Below are positions 1 through 6,053 of a stretch of 11,088 nucleotides of DNA, in pieces; within the stretch, counting starts at the first letter, position 1; each line of letters begins with the position of its first letter. This stretch comes from an uncultured Oscillospiraceae bacterium. GTDB lineage: Bacteria > Bacillota > Clostridia > Oscillospirales > Ruminococcaceae. The stretch lies in NCBI GenBank assembly GCA_958403605.1, contig CATXYA010000018.1, positions 1-11,088 of the forward strand. The letters are read 5' to 3'. A program made the position numbers and the translations under genes. The notes beneath the pieces were generated by a model. The model saw nothing but the letters and a program-made list of their open reading frames with translations, had not been told where the DNA came from and did not search any database.

Positions 1-668
1 CCGGCGCGCTGGCGCTGGGCGACGCGCTGCGGGCACGGGGCATCCCGGCCAGCATCGCCCATTCGGACGCGGATTACGAGACCTGCCGCCGGGCGCTGGC
101 CCACGGCTACACCGATATCACGCACATCTACTCCGGCTGCTCTTTGGTGCACCGCAAAAACGGCTACCGCTTCGGCGGCGTGGTGGAGGCCGGGTTATTG
201 GAAGACGCATTCACTGTGCAGGTGATCGCGGATGGCAAGCATCTGCCGCCGGAGCTGCTGCGCCTCATTGTGAAATGCAAGGGCGCGGACCGCATCTCCC
301 TGGTCACGGACGCGCTGTTTGCCGCGGGCAGCGACGTGCCGGACGGCACGGTGCTGCGGCAGGCCAACGGCATGGAGACCGTGCTGGAGGACGGCGTGAT
401 GAAGCTGCCGGACCGCCAGGCCTTTGCGGGCAGCGTCGCCACCATGGACCGGCTGGTGCGCAACATGGTGCAGCTGGCCGGGGCGCCTCTCTGGGACGCT
501 GTGGCCATGGCCACCGCCACTCCCGCCCGCGTGGTGGGCCTGGCGGACAAAAAAGGCAGTCTGGCGCCGGGCTTTGACGCGGACATCGTGCTGCTGGACA
601 AAGATTTGGCCGTGCAGGCCGTCATGGCCCGCGGCAATTTTGTAAAAGAAAGCGAGGAAATCGTATGA
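1..668 (+). CDS. nagA: NagA-type N-acetyl-amino-sugar-phosphate deacetylase, C-terminal part (5' end outside window)
   Basis: The frame is open from base 3 to the TGA at 666-668, giving 221 visible residues, somewhat more than half of a usual NagA of about 380. NagA is a cytosolic metal-dependent amidohydrolase that removes acetate from N-acetylglucosamine-6-phosphate. Visible family motifs in order are IAHSDA (metal His), a THIY segment (second His), IADGKHLPPELL, the LVTDA motif with the catalytic Asp, AGSVATMDR, VRNMV, and the closing KGSLAPGFDADIVLLD typical of amidohydrolases. The segment after THIY reads SGCSLVHRK, whereas ordinary NagA enzymes have an NAM-type segment there, so a related but different N-acyl sugar is possible. 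The stop overlaps the next start as ATGA. Family membership is secure; the exact substrate is not. Confidence 0.88.
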   Translation, partial: GALALGDALRARGIPASIAHSDADYETCRRALAHGYTDITHIYSGCSLVHRKNGYRFGGVVEAGLLEDAFTVQVIADGKHLPPELLRLIVKCKGADRISLVTDALFAAGSDVPDGTVLRQANGMETVLEDGVMKLPDRQAFAGSVATMDRLVRNMVQLAGAPLWDAVAMATATPARVVGLADKKGSLAPGFDADIVLLDKDLAVQAVMARGNFVKESEEIV

Positions 669-1684
669 AGTGGACGGAAGAAAAGCTGAACGAGCTGCTG
701 ACGACGCCGAGCGGTGCGCTGGCGGCGGAGCTGGGGGCGCTGGAGGGCGACATTTTGGTGCTGGGCGCGGGCGGCAAGATGGGCCCCACCCTGTGCGTGC
801 TGGCGAAAAACGCCCTGCGCGCCGCGGGCGTGGACAAACGCGTCATCGCGGTCTCCCGTTTCAGCGACCCGCTGGTGGTGGAGCTGCTGGAAAAAAGCGG
901 CGTCGAGCTCGTCAGCGCCGACCTTTTGCAGCCCGGCGCCCTGCAGGCCCTGCCCGACGCCGAGAACATCATCTACATGGCGGGCAAGAAGTTCGGCACC
1001 CAGGGCAACGAGTACGCCACCTGGGCCATGAATACCTGGCTGCCCAGCCGCGTGGCCGAGCGCTACCGGCACAGCCGCATCGTGGTCTTTTCCAGCGGCA
1101 ACCTCTATCCCAAGGTGCCCGTGGGCAGCGGCGGCGCCACCGAGCAGACGCCCACCGAGCCCGGGGGCGAATACTGCATGTCCTGCCAGGGGCGCGAGCG
1201 CATGTTCGAGTACGCGGCCAAAACCTTCGGCACCCGCGTGGCCGTGTACCGCCTCAATTACGCGGTGGACCTGCGCTACGGCGTGCTGTACGACATGGCG
1301 AAAAATATCCTGGAGGGCACGCCCATCAGCGTCACCACGCCCAGCTTCAACTGCATCTGGCAGGGGGACGCCAACGAGGCGGCGCTGCGGCTGCTGGGGC
1401 ACGCGTCGCCGGAGGTGTTCCGGCTGAACGTGACGGGCCCGGAGACGGCGGGCGTGCGGGCCACGGCGGAAAAGCTGGGCGCGCTGCTGGGCAAGGCGCC
1501 GGTGTTCACGGGGGAAGAGACGGACACGGCGTATCTGAGCAACGCGGGCAAAATGTTCAGTTTGTTCGGCTATCCCACGGTGCCGCTGGAAACATTGATT
1601 GCCTGGCAGGCGCAGTGGATCTTGGACGGCGGGCGGGCCTTGGGCAAGCCCACGCATTTTGAAGAGCGGAAGGGGAGCTATTGA
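665..1684 (+). CDS. NAD(P)-binding epimerase/dehydratase-like protein (extended SDR fold)
   Basis: This 339-residue cytosolic protein starts at ATG 665, overlapping the upstream stop by four bases, behind an AGGAAA ribosome site. A Rossmann dinucleotide loop, GAGGKMG, lies at residues 34-40, followed by typical extended-SDR segments: ENIIYMAG, VVFSSGNLYP, and a C-terminal half resembling sugar-nucleotide epimerases (VFRLNVTGPE). The catalytic tyrosine candidate is Y170, but the residue four further on is C174, in YCMSCQGRE, where the family normally has the YxxxK lysine. It may therefore be a non-classical oxidoreductase, a binding protein, or use another base. Its place between NagA and an aldolase suggests it oxidises, reduces or epimerises an intermediate of the same pathway. 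The fold is well supported; the reaction is unknown. Confidence 0.82.
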   Translation: MKWTEEKLNELLTTPSGALAAELGALEGDILVLGAGGKMGPTLCVLAKNALRAAGVDKRVIAVSRFSDPLVVELLEKSGVELVSADLLQPGALQALPDAENIIYMAGKKFGTQGNEYATWAMNTWLPSRVAERYRHSRIVVFSSGNLYPKVPVGSGGATEQTPTEPGGEYCMSCQGRERMFEYAAKTFGTRVAVYRLNYAVDLRYGVLYDMAKNILEGTPISVTTPSFNCIWQGDANEAALRLLGHASPEVFRLNVTGPETAGVRATAEKLGALLGKAPVFTGEETDTAYLSNAGKMFSLFGYPTVPLETLIAWQAQWILDGGRALGKPTHFEERKGSY

Positions 1685-2745
1685 TGGGACGGCATGAGAC
1701 GGCGCTTGCGATCTTGCACGGGGGGACGGTGATCCCGGCGATCCCGCTGGTGCTGGACAAGGACCGGCAGTTCGACGCGGCGGGGCAGCGCACACTGATC
1801 CGCTACTATCTGGACGCGGGCGTGGGCGGCCTGGCGGTGGCGGTGCATACCACGCAGTTCGAGATCCGCAGGCCGGAGATCGCGCTTTTTGAGCCGGTGC
1901 TGCGGGTGGCGGCGCAGGAGCTGGACGCCTATGAGGCGCGCACGGGCAAGACGCTGGTGCGGGTGGCGGGGGTGTGCGGGGAGACGGCGCAGGCCTGCGC
2001 GGAGGCGCGCACGGCGCGGGCGCTGGGCTTCGACGCGGTGCTGCTGAGCCCGGGCGGCCTCGCCCACCGCAGCGAGGAGGAACTGGCGGCGCGCACCGGG
2101 GCGGTGGCGGCGGTGCTGCCGGTCATCGGCTTTTACTTACAGACGGCCTGCGGGGGGCGGCGGCTCTCGGCGGAGTACTGGCGGGCGGTGGCGGACACGC
2201 CGGGGGTGGCGGCCATCAAGTGCGCGTCCTTCGACCGGTACCAGACCATCGACCTGGTGCGGGGCGTGGCCGGCTCGGCGCGGCGGCGGGAGGTGGCGCT
2301 GTACACGGGCAACGACGACAACATCGTGGCCGATCTGCTGACGCCGTACCGCTTCCGGGTGAACGGGGAAGCGGTGGAGCTGCGCTTTGTGGGCGGGCTG
2401 CTGGGGCACTGGTCGGTGTGGACGCACAGCGTGGTGGCCTTGTATGAAGAGCTGCGGCAGTATCAGGACGGGCGGGATATCCCGGCCGAGCTGCTGGCGC
2501 GGGGCGCGGCTATCACGGACTGCAACGGCGCGTTCTTCGATGTGGCGCACGGGTTTGCGGGGTGCATCCCTGGCGTACATGAGGTGCTGCGGCGCCAGGG
2601 GCTGATGGCGGGCACCTGGTGCCTGGACCCGGACGAGCAGCTCAGCGAGGGCCAGGCGCGGGAGATCGACCGCGTGTACGCCATGTATCCGGAGCTCAGC
2701 GACGACGCTTTCGTCCGCGCCAACCTGCCCCGCTGGCGCGCCTGA
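1684..2745 (+). CDS. DapA/NanA-superfamily class I (Schiff-base) aldolase or lyase
   Basis: I place the start at ATG 1684, which overlaps the upstream TGA as TGATG and has an AGGGGAG ribosome site upstream; the TTG at 1681 is in frame but less likely. The 353-residue product belongs to the dihydrodipicolinate synthase/N-acetylneuraminate lyase superfamily, TIM barrels that bind pyruvate or another 2-oxo acid on a lysine. The Schiff-base lysine is K179 in AIKCASFD, and the catalytic tyrosine is Y151 in GFYLQ. Their spacing of 28 residues equals that of E. coli DapA (Tyr133, Lys161). GNDDNI corresponds to the SGDD region. It is longer than the usual 290-310 residues, with additional material in the C-terminal part. 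No lysine-synthesis genes are nearby, so a catabolic aldolase is likelier than true DapA. The substrate is unknown. Confidence 0.87.
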   Translation: MGRHETALAILHGGTVIPAIPLVLDKDRQFDAAGQRTLIRYYLDAGVGGLAVAVHTTQFEIRRPEIALFEPVLRVAAQELDAYEARTGKTLVRVAGVCGETAQACAEARTARALGFDAVLLSPGGLAHRSEEELAARTGAVAAVLPVIGFYLQTACGGRRLSAEYWRAVADTPGVAAIKCASFDRYQTIDLVRGVAGSARRREVALYTGNDDNIVADLLTPYRFRVNGEAVELRFVGGLLGHWSVWTHSVVALYEELRQYQDGRDIPAELLARGAAITDCNGAFFDVAHGFAGCIPGVHEVLRRQGLMAGTWCLDPDEQLSEGQAREIDRVYAMYPELSDDAFVRANLPRWRA

Positions 2746-2774
2746 ACGCCGGGGCGGGAGAGAGGAAAAAGCCA

Positions 2775-3896
2775 ATGGAATTGACACAAGAACTGCTGGC
2801 CCAGCTGGAGACGCCCTGTGTGGTGCTCGACGTGGACGGGGCGCGCCGCAACATCGCGGCCATGCAGGCCGCCGTCAGCGCGGCCGGGTGCGCTCTGCGC
2901 CCCCACATCAAGACGCACAAAATGGCCCTGTTCGCGCGCATGCAGGTGGCGGCGGGGGCCCAGGGCATCACCTGCGCCAAGGTCAGCGAGGCCGAGGCCA
3001 TGGCCGCGGGCGGCCTGCGGGACATCTTCATCGCCTACCCCATGGTGGGGGCGTTCCGCATCCGCCGCGCGCTGGCGTTGGCCCCGCAGCTGGACCGGCT
3101 GATCCTGGCCGTGGACAGTCTGGAGAGCGCGCAGCTGCTGAACGAGGCGGCCCTGGCCGCCCAGATGCGGCTGGAGGTGCGGCTGGAGATCGACACCGGC
3201 GCGGGCCGCACGGGCGTGCCCCTGGCGGAGGCTGCGGCCCTGGCCCAAAGCATCGCCGTCCTGAAGGGCCTGCACCTCACGGGCATCTACACCTTCAAGG
3301 GCCTTGTTTACCAGGGCGCGCCCACCGGGGACAACGCGCTGGCCGCGCAGGAGGAGGGCGAGCTGATGGCCGAGGCCGCGCGGCGCATCCGGGCGGCGGG
3401 CGTGCCCATCCGCGACATCAGCGCCGGGTCCTCCCCCACGGGCGTGGCCGTGGCCCAAACGGGCCTGGTGACGGAGGTGCGCCCCGGCACCTACATTTTC
3501 AAGGACCAGCTGCTGTGCGGCGAGCACGTGGCCGCGCCGGAGGAAGTCGCCGTGCGCTATGCCGCCACGGTGGTGAGCGTCCAGCACCCGGCATACGCGG
3601 TGCTGGACGGCGGCAGCAAGACCTTCGCCACCGACATCCCGCTGAACGCGCCGCCCTTCTATTTCAAGGGCTACGCGGCGGTGGAGGGCAGGCCGGACCT
3701 GTGCCTTGACCGCATGAACGAGGAGCACGGCATTCTGACGGCGCAAAACGGCGTCACGGGCCTGCGCGTGGGCGACGTGCTCACGCTGGTGCCCATCCAC
3801 GTGTGCACCGCCGTCAACCAGCAAAACGCGGTGTATCTGCTGGAGGGCGGGCGCCTGACCCGCCGGCCCGTGGACGCCCGCGGCAGCACGGTCTAG
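2775..3896 (+). CDS. D-serine dehydratase-like PLP enzyme (DSD1/D-threonine aldolase family, fold type III)
   Basis: The product has 373 residues from ATG 2775, preceded by a GAGAGGA ribosome site; in-frame codons further upstream lie inside the preceding gene. Fold-type III enzymes of this family have an alanine-racemase-like PLP barrel and a C-terminal beta domain. The N-terminus TPCVVLDVD and the motif RPHIKTHK, with PLP lysine K46, are diagnostic. Further support is LRLEIDTGAGRTG-like barrel sequence and GSSPTG, a likely phosphate-binding loop. Near the C-terminus H342 and C344 (HVC) match the His-x-Cys zinc pair of eukaryotic-type D-serine dehydratase, while D-threonine aldolase has His-x-Asp there. 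I therefore favour dehydration of a D-3-hydroxyamino acid to a 2-oxo acid and ammonia via an enamine. The downstream deacylase and RidA genes fit that. Aldolase activity is not excluded. Confidence 0.88.
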   Translation: MELTQELLAQLETPCVVLDVDGARRNIAAMQAAVSAAGCALRPHIKTHKMALFARMQVAAGAQGITCAKVSEAEAMAAGGLRDIFIAYPMVGAFRIRRALALAPQLDRLILAVDSLESAQLLNEAALAAQMRLEVRLEIDTGAGRTGVPLAEAAALAQSIAVLKGLHLTGIYTFKGLVYQGAPTGDNALAAQEEGELMAEAARRIRAAGVPIRDISAGSSPTGVAVAQTGLVTEVRPGTYIFKDQLLCGEHVAAPEEVAVRYAATVVSVQHPAYAVLDGGSKTFATDIPLNAPPFYFKGYAAVEGRPDLCLDRMNEEHGILTAQNGVTGLRVGDVLTLVPIHVCTAVNQQNAVYLLEGGRLTRRPVDARGSTV

Positions 3897-3903
3897 GAGG
3901 TGA
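3895..3903 (+). promoter_or_regulatory. Strong ribosome binding site deciding the deacylase start
   Basis: AGGAGGTGA is a near-perfect anti-16S match. Its first two bases belong to the TAG stop (3894-3896) of the PLP-enzyme gene, so the two genes are probably translationally coupled. Spacing of eight bases from AGGAGG to ATG 3909 favours that start over the in-frame GTG at 3900, which lies within the site itself. The ATG at 3905 is out of frame. Confidence 0.8.
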
Positions 3904-3908
3904 CATGG

Positions 3909-5510
3909 ATGGAGGAATTTGCCGTGCGCGGCGGCCTGGTGTACGACGGCACCGGCGCGCCGCCCGAAAAGACGGACGTCTGGGTGCGCGGCGGCGTCAT
4001 CGCGGGGCTGGGCCCCGGCGCGGGCGGGCCGAACGTGCCTGCCGTGGACGCCGCCGGGCAGGTGGTGACGCCGGGCTTTGTGGACCTGCACCGCCACTGC
4101 GACGTGGCCCCCTTGCGGGACGAAGCCTTCGGCCAAACCGAGCTGGCCCAGGGCATCACCACCGCGGTGGCGGGCAACTGCGGCCTTGCGCCCGTGCCGC
4201 TGGACGCCGCCCGCCACGGCGCGTTTTACGATTATATCGAGCCCGTGGTGGGCCCGGTGCCGCCCGGCGCGCCCTGCGGCAGCTATGCGGCCTATGCGCG
4301 GGCGCTGGAAACGGCGGCGCTGCCGCTCAACCTGGGCTTCCTGGCGGGCATCGGCGCGGTGCGCTATACCGTGCAGGGCTTTTCAGAGGCGCCCTTGGCA
4401 GGGGCGGCGCTGGCAAGGGCGGCGGCGCTGGTGGACGAGGCCATGCAGGCGGGCGCCTGCGGGGCGTCGCTGGGCCTCATGTACCGCCCGGAATGCTACA
4501 CCCGCCCCCAGGAATACGACGCCCTGCTGCGCCCGGTGGCACTGCGGGACGGGCTGCTGTGTACCCATATCCGCGGGGAGGGCGACAGCCTGGTGCCCTC
4601 GGTGCGGGAGGTGGTGGACATCGCCCGGCGCGCCGGCGTGCGGCTGAACATCAGCCATTTCAAGGCCACGGGCATCCACAACTGGCGCGATCAGATCTTC
4701 CGCGCCATCGATTGTATCGAGACGGCGCGGGCGCAGGGCCAGGAAGTCACGGCGGATCTTTATCCCTACGACGGCGGCTCCACCACGCTGCTCTCCCTGC
4801 TGCCGCCCACGCTGGCGGCCTGCGCGCCGGAATTTTTCAGCACCCCGGCAGGCGCGGCCCGTCTGCGGGAGGAGCTGTCCCGCAGTCATCCCGGCTGGGA
4901 CAACATGGCGGCGTCCATCGGCTGGGATCGCATTTTGATCAGCTCCGTGTCCGCCGCGCCCTATGCCCGCTATCAGGGCATGGATTTTGCCGCGGCCGCG
5001 GCGCTGCACGGCAGCGCCGATCCGGCGGACCTGATGGCCGAGCTGCTGGCCGGGACGGGCGGCAAGGTGGGCGTCATCGTCCTCAGCATGGCGTGGGAGG
5101 ACGTGCAGGCCGTGGCGCGCCTGCCCTACACGGCGTTCATCTCGGACGCGCTGTACGGCGGCGGGGAAAACCCGCACCCGCGCCTGTACGGGGCCTTCCC
5201 CCGCGTGCTGCGCAAGCTGGTGGCGGAGGAGGGCGTGCTGTCCTTCGCCCAGGCGGTGCACAAAATGACAGGCATGCCCGCGGCGCGCGCCCATCTGCCG
5301 GGGCGCGGCGTGCTGCGGCCCGGCGCGGCGGCGGACCTACTGGTGTTCCGGCCCGGCGCCTTCCGCGACACGGCCGCCTATGCCGCGCCCAAGCAGGACG
5401 CCGTGGGGCTGTCGCGCGCCTATGTGGGCGGGCGGCTGGCGCTGATCGACGGCAGCATGAACAAGACGCGGGCGGGCCGATTGCTGCGCCGCGGCGATGA
5501 GAAAGGATGA
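3909..5510 (+). CDS. N-acyl-D-amino-acid deacylase (D-aminoacylase-type amidohydrolase)
   Basis: This 533-residue cytosolic metalloenzyme hydrolyses, by family, the acyl-amide bond of N-acyl-D-amino acids. After a small N-terminal beta segment (VRGGLVYDGTG) it shows PGFVDLHRHCD with metal ligands H61 and H63, GNCG with C91, THIRGEGDS with H220, SHFKATG with H250, and SDALYGGG with D413. These match the metal and catalytic set known from Alcaligenes D-aminoacylase (two His, Cys96, His220, His250, Asp366). The C-terminus has LPGRGVLRPGAAADLLVF, the usual amidohydrolase closing strand. There is no signal peptide, so it acts on imported or internal substrate. It follows the PLP enzyme by 12 bases. 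The particular acyl group and amino acid cannot be read from sequence. Related families such as N-acyl-D-Glu or D-Asp deacylases are alternatives. Confidence 0.9.
   Translation: MEEFAVRGGLVYDGTGAPPEKTDVWVRGGVIAGLGPGAGGPNVPAVDAAGQVVTPGFVDLHRHCDVAPLRDEAFGQTELAQGITTAVAGNCGLAPVPLDAARHGAFYDYIEPVVGPVPPGAPCGSYAAYARALETAALPLNLGFLAGIGAVRYTVQGFSEAPLAGAALARAAALVDEAMQAGACGASLGLMYRPECYTRPQEYDALLRPVALRDGLLCTHIRGEGDSLVPSVREVVDIARRAGVRLNISHFKATGIHNWRDQIFRAIDCIETARAQGQEVTADLYPYDGGSTTLLSLLPPTLAACAPEFFSTPAGAARLREELSRSHPGWDNMAASIGWDRILISSVSAAPYARYQGMDFAAAAALHGSADPADLMAELLAGTGGKVGVIVLSMAWEDVQAVARLPYTAFISDALYGGGENPHPRLYGAFPRVLRKLVAEEGVLSFAQAVHKMTGMPAARAHLPGRGVLRPGAAADLLVFRPGAFRDTAAYAAPKQDAVGLSRAYVGGRLALIDGSMNKTRAGRLLRRGDEKG
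5503..5507 (+). promoter_or_regulatory. Ribosome binding site deciding the RidA-family start
   Basis: AAGGA lies eight bases before ATG 5516, a normal spacing. The in-frame ATG at 5507 abuts the same site with no spacing and would add only three residues (MRN). I therefore place the start at 5516. The site overlaps the last codons of the deacylase gene, implying coupled translation. Confidence 0.6.
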
Positions 5511-5515
5511 GAAAC

Positions 5516-5977
5516 ATGGATATTTACGAGAAGATGGAACAACTGGGCGTGCGGCTGCCGCCCCCGCCCGCCAAGGGCGGCCTCTATGCCCCCTGCAAGC
5601 AGTTCGGCGAAACGCTGTACTACGTCTCGGGCTGCGGCCCCGTGCTGGACGGCCCGGTGACGGGCCGCCTGGGCGAAGAAGTGACGGTGGAGCAGGGCCA
5701 GGCCTATGCCCGCGCCTGTATGCTGAACGTGCTTGCGGTGCTGGAAGAGGCCGTGGGCGACCTGCGACGCGTAAAGAGCGTGGTCAAGATCACCACCTTC
5801 GTCCAGAGCGCGGACGGCTTCCACGACCAGCCCGCCGTGGCCAACGGCGGCACGGCGCTGCTGCGGGAGCTGTGGGGCGAGGCCGCGGGCCTGCCCTCCC
5901 GCTCGGCCATCGGCGTCAACGCCCTGCCGGGCGGCATCCCGGTAGAGACGGAGGCCCTCTTCGAGGTGGCGCCGTAA
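5516..5977 (+). CDS. RidA (YjgF/YER057c/UK114) family enamine/imine deaminase-like protein
   Basis: The 153-residue product is a small cytosolic protein of the RidA superfamily, normally trimeric. RidA proteins hydrolyse reactive enamines and imines, such as 2-aminoacrylate released by PLP dehydratases, to 2-oxo acids and ammonia. Recognisable segments are LPPPPAKGGLYAPCKQFG near the N-terminus, YYVSGCGP, the VLEEAVGDLRRVKSVVKITTFV helix-strand unit, and PSRSAIGVNALPGG with the conserved active-site arginine, followed by VETEALFEV carrying the usual glutamate. Length and the LPPPP start fit the roughly 150-residue RidA subgroup rather than the 128-residue archetype. It is the last gene of the operon, five bases after the deacylase stop and before a terminator. 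Placement with a D-serine-dehydratase-like enzyme suggests it clears that enzyme's product. Confidence 0.92.
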   Translation: MDIYEKMEQLGVRLPPPPAKGGLYAPCKQFGETLYYVSGCGPVLDGPVTGRLGEEVTVEQGQAYARACMLNVLAVLEEAVGDLRRVKSVVKITTFVQSADGFHDQPAVANGGTALLRELWGEAAGLPSRSAIGVNALPGGIPVETEALFEVAP

Positions 5978-5998
5978 GCGCCCCCCCTGTTTTTGTTT

Positions 5999-6047
5999 AA
6001 AAAAGCTGCGCCGCGGGACCCTGGATCCTGCGGCGCAGCTTGTTTGT
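5999..6047. terminator. Bidirectional rho-independent terminator between convergent genes
   Basis: A perfect 12-bp inverted repeat, AAGCTGCGCCGC at 6003-6014 and its complement at 6030-6041, can be extended by four inner pairs (one G-U) to leave a 7-base loop. On the - strand it is followed directly by a run of six T (bases 5999-6004 as A on +), and on the + strand by the T-rich GTTTGTCTCTATTT. It can end both the + operon, whose stop is at 5977, and the - strand kinase gene, whose stop is at 6054. Confidence 0.92.
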
Positions 6048-6053
6048 CTCTAT

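Noticed and set aside
164..1795. 543-residue open frame on the - strand
   Set aside because: It is antisense to NagA, the SDR and the aldolase, is rich in Arg, Ala, Pro and Gly with no recognisable motif, and is a usual by-product of GC-rich coding DNA.
2619..2774. Longer N-terminus for the PLP enzyme
   Set aside because: It would overlap the aldolase gene by more than 120 bases with Arg/Gly-rich sequence unlike the family; ATG 2775 has a ribosome site and starts just before the conserved TPCVVLD.
3900..3902. GTG as the deacylase start
   Set aside because: It lies inside the AGGAGGTGA ribosome site; ATG 3909 has ideal spacing.
2463..4217. 584-residue open frame on the - strand
   Set aside because: Antisense to the aldolase, PLP enzyme and deacylase genes, whose motifs are clear; low-complexity composition (His, Arg, Gly, Ala).
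3803..5500. 565-residue + strand open frame overlapping the deacylase
   Set aside because: It is out of frame with the deacylase, which has all metal ligands; the alternative frame is Gly/Arg/Ala-rich without motifs.
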